Origin: Myxococcales bacterium
Lineage (GTDB): Bacteria > Myxococcota > Myxococcia > Myxococcales > Myxococcaceae
DNA: 7,064 nt
Assembly (NCBI GenBank): GCA_003153055.1
Contig: PMBV01000168.1
Span: 14,131-21,194, forward strand
Reading direction: 5' to 3'
Under the pieces are notes generated by a model that searched no databases, was not told the origin of the DNA, and saw nothing but the letters and a program-made list of their open reading frames with translations. Positions 1 through 6,107 of the stretch are shown here, in pieces; the first letter of the stretch is position 1; each line of letters opens with the position of its first letter. The translations under genes and the position numbers were made by a program.

Positions 1-1071
1 ATCCGCACGCCCATGAACGGCGTCCTCGGCCTCACCGAGGTGATGCTGACCGAGCCGTTGCCTCCGCACCAGAGAGAGCGCCTCGAGCTCATTCGCCGCA
101 GTGGAGAAGTGCTGGTCTCGCTCATCAACGACCTGCTCGATCTCTCGCGCATCGACGCGGGCAAGATGCCCATCACCCCGGTCGACGCCGAGCTCGAGCG
201 GCTGCTGTCCGACGTGCACCAGCTCTTCGCCGCGGCCGCCGAAGAGAAGCACCTCTCGCTCGTGCTCGACGTCGACCCGTCGGTGCCCCGGGCGGTGCGG
301 GTCGACGCGCTCCGACTGCGCCAGGTGCTGTCGAACCTGGTGAGCAACGCGGTGAAGTTCACCGATCGAGGCACCGTGCGGCTGGCGGTGTCACGCGTGG
401 GAGCTCGCCTGCGCTTCGAGGTGCACGACTCGGGCATCGGCATCTCGCCCGAGCAGCTGGGCCGTCTGTTCCAGAGCTTCGAGCAGGTGGGCGATGCCTC
501 GACGTTCCGAGGCGGCAGCGGGCTGGGGTTGGCCCTCTCCAAGCACCTCGTCGGGCTGATGGGTGGCGTCCTCGAGGTCGAGTCGCGCCAGGGAGCCGGC
601 TCGCGGTTCTCCTTCGAGCTCGAGCTGCCCGAGGTCGTCCTCCACCAAACTCCCGCCGCGCCGCTCCCGAGGCCTCGCTCCGGGGGCAAGGTGCTGGTGG
701 TAGACGACAACGTCATCAACCTCAAGGTGGCCAGGAGCCTCGCCGAGAAGGCCGGTTACCAGGTCACCACGGCGACCAACGGGCTGGAGGCCATCGCCGC
801 GGTGGAGCGCGAGCCCTTCGACGTGGTGCTGATGGACTGCCACATGCCCGAGCTCGACGGCTTCGAAGCCACCCGCCGCATTCGCCGCCTCGGGGGCCCT
901 CGCGCCCAGGTGCGAATCCTCGCGCTGACCGCCTCCGCGTTGCCCGAAGACGTGGCGGCCTGCCTCGCCGCGGGCATGAATGGCTTCTTGGCCAAGCCCA
1001 TCTCGATGGCCCGACTGGTCGAGGCCCTCGAGGACGCACCGGCCCCGGGTCGGGCGCGGGTCGGCTCTTGA
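1..1071 (+). CDS. Hybrid sensor histidine kinase with C-terminal receiver domain (5' partial)
   Basis: This is the C-terminal part of a hybrid two-component kinase that autophosphorylates on His and passes phosphate to its own receiver Asp. The frame is open from base 1 and begins I-R-T-P, the tail of the H-E-I-R-T-P H-box, so the phospho-acceptor His lies two codons outside the window and any sensor or membrane segments are lost. Counting from the internal Met at base 13, the HATPase domain shows the N-box Asn112 (SNAVKFT), G1 box D139-S-G-I-G and G2 box G168-S-G-L-G. The receiver starts near residue 227, with acidic pair D231/D232, phospho-acceptor D275 (in MDCHMPELDG), T306 and K328. All key residues are present, so it should be active. 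The protein ends about 20 residues after the receiver Lys, leaving no room for an HPt domain; onward phosphotransfer would need a separate protein. The input signal cannot be told. Confidence 0.95.
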   Translation: MRTPMNGVLGLTEVMLTEPLPPHQRERLELIRRSGEVLVSLINDLLDLSRIDAGKMPITPVDAELERLLSDVHQLFAAAAEEKHLSLVLDVDPSVPRAVRVDALRLRQVLSNLVSNAVKFTDRGTVRLAVSRVGARLRFEVHDSGIGISPEQLGRLFQSFEQVGDASTFRGGSGLGLALSKHLVGLMGGVLEVESRQGAGSRFSFELELPEVVLHQTPAAPLPRPRSGGKVLVVDDNVINLKVARSLAEKAGYQVTTATNGLEAIAAVEREPFDVVLMDCHMPELDGFEATRRIRRLGGPRAQVRILALTASALPEDVAACLAAGMNGFLAKPISMARLVEALEDAPAPGRARVGS

Positions 1072-1076
1072 AGAGA

Positions 1077-1094
1077 GTCCGCGCTCACGCGGAC
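1077..1094. terminator. Stem-loop between convergent genes, likely terminator
   Basis: A perfect 7-bp stem (GTCCGCG, loop CTCA, CGCGGAC) begins 5 nt after the sensor-kinase stop codon and lies about 45 nt past the stop of the opposing Uma2-family gene. On the plus strand no U-run follows. On the minus strand the stem is followed by TCTCTT, a weak pyrimidine tract. Placement between two converging gene ends suggests a shared transcript end. The missing U-tract makes intrinsic termination uncertain; it could instead act as an mRNA 3' stabiliser. Confidence 0.5.
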
Positions 1095-1139
1095 AGCTCG
1101 CCGCACCTCAGTCTCCATCAGAATCGCTCCGCAGGAGCC

Positions 1140-1703
1140 TTACCGAGGGTCGTCGCCCAGGAGCTCCGCGACTCGCACCTCGACCACCTCGAACGGTGGG
1201 GCGTTCACCACCTCGTGGCGCTCGGCGCTGAGCACGTTCAGGAACCCCTGGGGCTCGTGCCGGAAGACAGTCAAGGTTCCCCAGGTCGGATCGAGGAGCC
1301 AATAGGAGCCAACTCCCGCGCGGTGATAGAGGCGCAGCTTGCGCACCGTGTCGTTCGCTCGGTTCGATTCCGACAGTACCTCGCAGATCCAGTCGGGCAC
1401 CTGGGTGACCGGACGCACTCTGGGCAGGCTCGCCAGCTGGTCGCGCCGCCACCCAGAGATGTCAGGTCGGAAGCCGTCGTTCCCCAACTGGATATCGATC
1501 TCGGGCGCAATCCACCAGCCGCCCGGTGCGCCCCCGTGGCCCGCGGGCCGGTGGAATGGAGTCGAGAGCGCCCTGATGAGGCCCATCTGGGAGAAGCCGT
1601 GAGGAACATCGGGTGCGGCCTTCTCGACGAAGGAACCATCGATGAGCTCCAGCCGTCGATCTTCCGGCTCGACCAGCCACTCGGCGATCGTGTGCGCCCG
1701 CAT
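1140..1703 (-). CDS. Uma2 family endonuclease-fold protein (DUF820)
   Basis: This is a 187-residue protein of the Uma2/DUF820 family, which has a PD-(D/E)XK nuclease-like fold; the biological role of these proteins is largely unknown. Numbered from the ATG at 1703, it shows E19-L-I-D-G near the N-terminus, P80-D81-I-S, W105-I-C-E108-V-L-S, then D118 and K122 leading to Y134-W-L-L-D138-P, the usual order of conserved acidic and Lys residues. Length is typical and nothing is missing. I chose the ATG at 1703 because MRAHTIAEWLVEPEDRRLELIDG matches the usual family N-terminus. A GTG at 1751 would add 16 unconserved residues. Neither start has a convincing Shine-Dalgarno site. A GATAAA box (1719-1714 on the minus strand) sits close enough to 1703 to suggest a leaderless transcript, but its -35 is poor. 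It converges with the sensor kinase and diverges from the large nuclease-STAND gene. Uma2 genes occur in many copies in some bacteria, so a link to that neighbour is not assumed. Confidence 0.88.
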   Translation of the reverse strand: MRAHTIAEWLVEPEDRRLELIDGSFVEKAAPDVPHGFSQMGLIRALSTPFHRPAGHGGAPGGWWIAPEIDIQLGNDGFRPDISGWRRDQLASLPRVRPVTQVPDWICEVLSESNRANDTVRKLRLYHRAGVGSYWLLDPTWGTLTVFRHEPQGFLNVLSAERHEVVNAPPFEVVEVRVAELLGDDPR

Positions 1704-1813
1704 GACGGTGTTCTTTATCACACTCACCCACGCCCCATCGCCATGCAGCACCGGCGGGAGCGGCCTGGATCACAGCCAGCTGGGTGGGCTTTCGGGGCCG
1801 GTATTGTGGTCGG

Positions 1814-1829
1814 AGAGGTCATGACCGCT
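1814..1829. promoter_or_regulatory. Palindrome in divergent intergenic region, candidate operator
   Basis: A perfect 10-bp palindrome, GGTCATGACC, lies at 1817-1826. It extends with one mismatched pair (A1816/G1827) to AGAGGTCATGACCGCT at 1814-1829. It sits in the gap between the Uma2-family gene (minus) and the nuclease-STAND gene (plus), about 85 bp before the latter's start. Position and symmetry suit a dimeric repressor site, but no regulator gene is adjacent, and a 10-bp palindrome can occur by chance. Confidence 0.3.
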
Positions 1830-1878
1830 GGAGTATGCCATCGAGCAGCCGCAGCGCACTGAGGCCTGGAGGGCGTCG

Positions 1879-1905
1879 TTGGCTCCCCGGCAATTGCGGT
1901 ATGCT
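1879..1905 (+). promoter_or_regulatory. Possible sigma-70-type promoter for the nuclease-STAND gene
   Basis: TTGGCT at 1879-1884 (4 of 6 to TTGACA) and TATGCT at 1900-1905 (4 of 6 to TATAAT) are separated by 15 bp, which is shorter than the optimum. Transcription would start around 1912, essentially at the ATG at 1914, predicting a leaderless or nearly leaderless mRNA. That fits the lack of a properly spaced Shine-Dalgarno site. The match is weak and could be chance. Confidence 0.3.
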
Positions 1906-1913
1906 CTTGGGGA

Positions 1914-4900
1914 ATGGTCACGAAGCGTCGAGGATCCGCTCAGCGCAAGCAGACCTCCTTTCGGGGGGCTGGGGTGTCTCCGACGTTCAAGGACTTTTCG
2001 GGGGACGATTTCGCCCAGCTGGTGAAGGACCTCCTGTGGTCCGAGCGCTTCGAGGCTGGGCTTCGTCCCGAAGAGCTGGAGGCCTTCGACGCCGGGAACA
2101 AAGGAGACGGAGGGGTCGACGCACTGCTGCACAGGACGCCGCCGGCTCCGACGCAGCACCTGAGGGACGGACCTTGCGTCTTTCAGTTCAAGAGATCCTC
2201 TCCCAGTGAGGCGAAGTGGCGAAGCGAGCTCCAACGCCCAGCCCAGTGTCGTGCCCTCGACCTGTTGAGGGCTGGCGCGTCCTACACCCTCGTGGTGGGG
2301 GCCGACATCGAGCGGGAGAAGATCGAGGCGGGTCTGGCCAATGCCATCAAGCGGCTCGTCCCTCGGTGGACCGGACGGGCTGTCGTCTGGAACGCGGAGG
2401 AGCTCAAGAGGTGGTTGTGCTCGAACATGGCGACGTGGGGGCGCGTGACGAGGAGCGCCGCGCTGCTGGGGCTCAGCCCGTGGGAGCAGTGGAGCCGTGA
2501 GCCTCGGTTCGATGCCGCCGGCCTCCCATGGACCCCGGATGAGCGTCGCGCTGAAGCCCTGCGGGTCTTCGCTGAGGAGGCCCACAACCCCAGCGGGCGG
2601 CGAGTCTGGCGCTTCAAGGGACCGCCAGGCATCGGCAAGTCCCGCCTCGTCCTCGAGGCCACCAGGGACCTGCCAGGTGTCCATGTGGCCAAGCGGTACA
2701 GCCCGGAGCTCCTGGGTCTGGACAAGGTGTCCTCGGGCTGGCTCGTCGTCGACGAGTGCGACGACGATCAGCACACCGATCTCGTGCGACTCTTCGAGCG
2801 ATCGAAGGTGCGGCTCGTCACCATCGGGCGGGACACTGCGCGCAGCCCGCACTCGGACGAAGTCTGGCTGGGCGCGCTAGATGACGAGGCGTGCATGAAG
2901 CTGTTGCCGTCGGGCTTGCCCGTCGAGCTCCGGCAGCTGTTGGTGAAGCAAGCGGGTGGCTACCCCAAGCTCCTGCGTCTCCTCCGTCGCGCCGTCCAGA
3001 TGCGGGACGCCGACTCTCCGGCAGCGGCCGGGACGTGGAGTGAGCCGGAGCTGCGCAAGGCCCTCGAGGAGCTCCTCGGCGGCCAGCTCAAGGCGGACCG
3101 GAGGGCGCTCAAGGTGTGGGCGCTCCCATCGATAGCCAGCGAGTCGGAGGTCAAGACGGTCGCCCTGGCGCTGGGGATGCAAGCCATCGACGTCGGCGAG
3201 GCCCGCCAGCTCCTCGACGAGCAAGGCCTCCTCGGCCAAGTCACAGGCGGGACGGAACCCCTCTACTACATGACCCCGCAGCTGCTCGCCGAATGGCTCG
3301 CCTGGAGTTTGTGGGACGCCGACGTGGACAGCGTCCTCGGCGCCATCCGGAGCGGGTCTCCGGTCCTGCGGCACAACTGTGTTCGCCGGGTGGCCATGGG
3401 TGGGTCAGAGCTCCTGGCCATTCTCCGGCGAATCCCCGCGGGAGCGCTCGTCGAGATCATCGACGGCGACCCAATGGGTGCCGTGGCCGACGTCCTTGCG
3501 TCAGATGCTCCCGACGAGGCCTTCGACCTCGTTCGGAGGTTACTTCATGCCAGAGCGACCTCAAGTGAGCGGACCTCCGCGGTCCTAGTCCTGAAGAAGC
3601 TCGCCTGGTTCGAGTCGTCGTTTCCGAAGAGCGTCGCGACGCTCGCCGAGATGGATGGGGCTGCGACCGGACGGACCCTGGTCGACCTCTTCGGCTGCTT
3701 CCTCGGGACGACGCAGGCCCCCGGACCGACGCGGCTCGCGGCGCTCGACGAGCTTAGCCGAGCTTCGTCCACCGAGATCCGTAGGCTGGCCGTTCGCTGC
3801 GCGCGCGAGGCGTGCGACCTCGAGGGGGCTCGGATGACCACCGGACTGCCCCAGCCCATCGAACAGGCGTGGCGCCCAACCACCCCGGAAGAGGAGCGCA
3901 GCTACAAGGCGGGGGCGGTGGATGTCCTGTGTCGACTGTTGTCCGACGAAGAGGTTCGCGCCGATGCTTTCGAGGCGTGTGCGAAGGTCATCCGCCCGCT
4001 CTTCGCCCGAGGGCAGCTTGCCCTGCTGTCCCGCATCGTCGACGCCTGGCGGGCCTCCGGGCACCCGGTGGCTCCTCTCCGAAAAGCGCTCGACACCATC
4101 GAGCGCTTCGACCGGCCGCGCGTCCAGACGGAGCGGCTGGAGGAATTGCGGACCTTCTCCGAAGCCCGGCGCAGCCTCGAGCCCCAGGACCTCGGTGACC
4201 GAGTTCAGGCGTTCCTCGAAACCGAGACGAGCCAGCGCCATGGTGGCGAGGCGCTGGCCGCGGAGCTCGTGAGCGCTCCGGGCGCGGAGGACATCGTCCG
4301 CGAGGTGCTGGTAAGTGCGACCGGGCACCCCGGCGCCCACGACCTGGGGCGGCTCTGCGGCCGAGTGGATGCCTCTCACCGGCTGCTCCCTGCCATCGAC
4401 TCCGTCGCCTCGACGGCCAGGTCGATCGGGTTCGCGAGCGGCTACTGCGCGGAGCTCCCCTTGGCCGTCACCGACGCCAGTCTCCGCGGCTGGGCGGCCC
4501 GGAGCGAGGCGGCCAGCTTCGTCTTCCAGATGCTCCAGCACCTCGACGTCACCCCGGCTCGGTCTGGGCTCATGCTCGAGCTGGTGGCGCGAGGGGCCAT
4601 TCCCCCCGATGATCTTCGACAGCTCTGGTACGCCCGATGGATGGTCCGTCAGGACGCCGCCTTCTCGAGCGCGCTCCTCGGACTCGTTCGTGGCTCGACC
4701 AGGTTTCTCCTCGCGCACCAGTGGGCCCAGGGCCAACCTCGACCGCCGGATCGCTCGAACCTGCTCCTCGGCGCCTGGTACGAAATGGAGGTGGAGGGCC
4801 TGGACGACGATCTCGTTGCGCACTTCTGGCGCGAGGAAGCACCTAACGCCGTCGCTGCTGGTGTCCTCGCTGCGCTCGAGACGGCCCTGCGCCTGGCCTC

Positions 4901-5450
4901 CGAAGACGCGCGCCGGGCGTCGCGCTGGCCAGAGGCGTTGGCCGAGTGCTTCCAGCTTCTGCGGGTGCGAGGGCCGACCGACGTCGTTCTTGGGCGAATC
5001 CTCGACGCTCTGTGCGCCGATGAGCACCTGGCGTCCTGGCTCCGCGCGCGGCGGTTCCTCGGCGACCTCAGCGACACCGAGACGACCGCCGTCCTCGACT
5101 GGGCCCGTGAGCACCCCAAGGCTGCCGCGGTCGCCGCTTCGTTGTCGTCGGGGATCGATCGCCTGGCAGTCGGTCTCGTGGAAGCATACCCGACGGATTC
5201 AGCCCTCCAGCGAACACTCCGCGAAGCGGTGTTCCCGATCGAGGTCTTCATGGCGGGTGAGGAGTCGGCTCGCCTCCTCGGCCGCCAAGCCGAGCTCGAG
5301 GTACTCGCTCGCTCCTCGAAGACTCCTGCTTCCCGGCGCTGGTTCGCGAGGCTCGCCGATGAGGTCGGGCGTCGAGCCCTTCAGGTCCAGCAGGCAGAGG
5401 ACGCCTTCCGCCGAGGTGCACTCCCGGTTCCCTTCGTCGCCTCGCCATAG
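1914..5450 (+). CDS. Mrr-like nuclease / STAND NTPase / helical-repeat fusion, Avs-like defence candidate
   Basis: This is a single 1178-residue protein. Residues ~25-180 form a restriction-endonuclease-like domain: helix DDFAQLVKDLL, G64-D-G-G-V-D69, then F-Q91-F-K93 (QxK variant of PD-(D/E)XK), a strand YTLVV and VVWNAEELKRWL. Residues ~205-390 are a P-loop NTPase with Walker A G236-PPGIGK-S243, Walker B WLVVD280-E281, a following strand ending I-G-R306, and G349-Y-P-K-L resembling the GxP motif of STAND/NB-ARC ATPases. Residues ~395-465 look like a winged helix (LLDEQGLL...YMTPQLLAEWLA). Residues ~470-1178 are Leu/Ala/Arg-rich helical repeats, HEAT-like at ~605-637, with W653-RPTTPEEE after them. 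No membrane segment or signal peptide is seen. Known nuclease-STAND proteins (Avs family) sense phage proteins through the C-terminal repeats, oligomerise and activate the nuclease; this role is inferred here. ATG 1914 is the first possible start after an in-frame stop at 1860; GTG 1974 (Val21) is an alternative. The helix-1 Glu usual in Mrr-like domains is not obvious. The nuclease-STAND architecture is firm; the defence role is likely but unproven. Confidence 0.85.
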   Translation: MVTKRRGSAQRKQTSFRGAGVSPTFKDFSGDDFAQLVKDLLWSERFEAGLRPEELEAFDAGNKGDGGVDALLHRTPPAPTQHLRDGPCVFQFKRSSPSEAKWRSELQRPAQCRALDLLRAGASYTLVVGADIEREKIEAGLANAIKRLVPRWTGRAVVWNAEELKRWLCSNMATWGRVTRSAALLGLSPWEQWSREPRFDAAGLPWTPDERRAEALRVFAEEAHNPSGRRVWRFKGPPGIGKSRLVLEATRDLPGVHVAKRYSPELLGLDKVSSGWLVVDECDDDQHTDLVRLFERSKVRLVTIGRDTARSPHSDEVWLGALDDEACMKLLPSGLPVELRQLLVKQAGGYPKLLRLLRRAVQMRDADSPAAAGTWSEPELRKALEELLGGQLKADRRALKVWALPSIASESEVKTVALALGMQAIDVGEARQLLDEQGLLGQVTGGTEPLYYMTPQLLAEWLAWSLWDADVDSVLGAIRSGSPVLRHNCVRRVAMGGSELLAILRRIPAGALVEIIDGDPMGAVADVLASDAPDEAFDLVRRLLHARATSSERTSAVLVLKKLAWFESSFPKSVATLAEMDGAATGRTLVDLFGCFLGTTQAPGPTRLAALDELSRASSTEIRRLAVRCAREACDLEGARMTTGLPQPIEQAWRPTTPEEERSYKAGAVDVLCRLLSDEEVRADAFEACAKVIRPLFARGQLALLSRIVDAWRASGHPVAPLRKALDTIERFDRPRVQTERLEELRTFSEARRSLEPQDLGDRVQAFLETETSQRHGGEALAAELVSAPGAEDIVREVLVSATGHPGAHDLGRLCGRVDASHRLLPAIDSVASTARSIGFASGYCAELPLAVTDASLRGWAARSEAASFVFQMLQHLDVTPARSGLMLELVARGAIPPDDLRQLWYARWMVRQDAAFSSALLGLVRGSTRFLLAHQWAQGQPRPPDRSNLLLGAWYEMEVEGLDDDLVAHFWREEAPNAVAAGVLAALETALRLASEDARRASRWPEALAECFQLLRVRGPTDVVLGRILDALCADEHLASWLRARRFLGDLSDTETTAVLDWAREHPKAAAVAASLSSGIDRLAVGLVEAYPTDSALQRTLREAVFPIEVFMAGEESARLLGRQAELEVLARSSKTPASRRWFARLADEVGRRALQVQQAEDAFRRGALPVPFVASP

Positions 5451-5471
5451 CGTCTGGCCTCGCCGTAGGGG

Positions 5472-5510
5472 GGACGATCGTCCGTGCCGAGGCGGCCAGC
5501 TCCTCGGCGC
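5472..5510 (+). terminator. Palindrome plus stem-loop after the nuclease-STAND gene
   Basis: Beginning 22 nt after the stop codon is a perfect 12-bp palindrome, GGACGATCGTCC (5472-5483). Directly abutting it is a 9-bp stem (GTGCCGAGG 5484-5492 with CCTCGGCGC 5502-5510, one G-U pair) with a 9-nt loop. No U-tract follows, so this is terminator-like by position and stability only. If it stops transcription, the downstream 122-aa gene would need its own promoter; the palindrome could also be a protein-binding site for that promoter. Confidence 0.4.
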
Positions 5511-5596
5511 CAACTGGCACGCCCGGGTAGCAAGTTGGTTCCCGGGAAGTCACATCAACCCGAGACGCGAAGGCCCAGAGGCGCCAGACTCACCCC

Positions 5597-5965
5597 ATGA
5601 CCCGAAAGCCCTGGAGCATGTGGGTGAAGTGGAACGAAAGCATGGATCGCACGCTGGTCGACGCGGAGCACCTCGCGGCCGGCGACGAGACGATCGCCGA
5701 AGCCCGCGAGCGCGCGGCGAAGGCGGGCACCGCGAGCATCCTCTCCGTACTCACGCTGGCCGACCACAAGATGCTCGGGCGCATCTGGGTGCTCTCACCC
5801 GCCGAGCTGCATGAGCACTTCGGTTCGAAGACGCCGGCGCGGAAGGTCATCGAGGGCGGGCAGGAGACCTTCATCGCCCGCCTCGAAAAAGGCCAGGCCG
5901 TCGCGGTCACTGCCTTCCTCCGCGGCCAAGCGATCATGGTGCTCTTCGCGGGACAGCCAGACTGA
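5597..5965 (+). CDS. Hypothetical protein, 122 residues, no recognised domain
   Basis: I do not recognise this protein. Codon third positions are overwhelmingly G or C on this strand, supporting a real gene over the antisense frame. The ATG at 5597 is the only start between it and the in-frame stop at 5528-5530. No Shine-Dalgarno site precedes it (the bases before it are CACCCC). The sequence is soluble and mixed alpha/beta: a Trp-rich start (KPWSMWVKWNESMD), a charged helix rich in Ala/Glu/Arg (about residues 30-43), then a hydrophobic strand or helix SILSVLTL. The second half has ELHEHFG and a C-terminal hydrophobic pair of strands, AVAVTAF and AIMVLFAG. There is no signal peptide, membrane helix, Cys cluster or catalytic motif. 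It lies 146 bp downstream of the nuclease-STAND gene on the same strand and converges with the kinase-like gene. A partner or regulator role is possible but unsupported. Confidence 0.75.
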   Translation: MTRKPWSMWVKWNESMDRTLVDAEHLAAGDETIAEARERAAKAGTASILSVLTLADHKMLGRIWVLSPAELHEHFGSKTPARKVIEGGQETFIARLEKGQAVAVTAFLRGQAIMVLFAGQPD

Positions 5966-6022
5966 GGCACCGCCCTCGACCCGCGAGTGCCGGGCGGCTC
6001 CCCTGCGTGGGGGTCTCCAGCG

Positions 6023-6060
6023 CTGTCATCACTGTTGACGCGTCTGTCATCAGTGATGAC
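6023..6060. promoter_or_regulatory. Repeated GTCATCA half-sites, operator-like or terminator-like element
   Basis: GTCATCA occurs at 6025-6031 and 6046-6052, exactly 21 bp apart (two helical turns), within the near-identical 12-mers CTGTCATCACTG and CTGTCATCAGTG. Its inverse, TGATGAC, follows at 6054-6060, so 6046-6060 is a perfect 15-bp palindrome, GTCATCAGTGATGAC. The outer copies also form a 10-bp inverted repeat (6025-6034 with 6051-6060). A TTGACG hexamer lies between them at 6035-6040, but no good -10 follows. Tandem half-sites in helical phase suggest cooperative binding by a dimeric regulator. Because it lies between two gene ends, a hairpin terminator without a U-tract is the alternative. 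Confidence 0.5.
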
Positions 6061-6107
6061 GGCTCCAGAGACCTCGCCCCCTCGAGGGCGCCCGCCTCCT
6101 GGCTGAC

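Noticed and set aside
1068..1862. Plus-strand 264-codon open frame overlapping the sensor-kinase stop
   Set aside because: It starts on TTG and lies wholly antisense to the well-supported Uma2-family gene. Its protein has no recognisable motif, and such open antisense frames are expected in GC-rich DNA.
1770..2852. Minus-strand 360-codon open frame over the nuclease and ATPase domains
   Set aside because: The opposite strand carries unmistakable nuclease and Walker motifs, while this translation has none.
3585..5114. Minus-strand 509-codon open frame inside the STAND gene
   Set aside because: It is antisense to the helical-repeat region. Its Gly/Arg/Glu-rich composition without hydrophobic periodicity is typical of a high-GC shadow frame.
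4315..5814. Plus-strand 499-codon open frame running past the STAND stop into the 122-aa gene
   Set aside because: Its product is a low-complexity Ser/Arg/Pro-rich chain in a frame offset from both genes; it is a composition artefact.
5590..5970. Minus-strand 126-codon open frame opposite the 122-aa gene
   Set aside because: The strong G/C preference at third positions fits the plus frame. The antisense product is Ser/Arg/Pro-rich and shows no pattern.
6035..6063. Possible promoter with TTGACG as -35
   Set aside because: No acceptable -10 hexamer lies 16-18 bp downstream (the bases there read GACGGC-like), and no gene starts after it on that strand.
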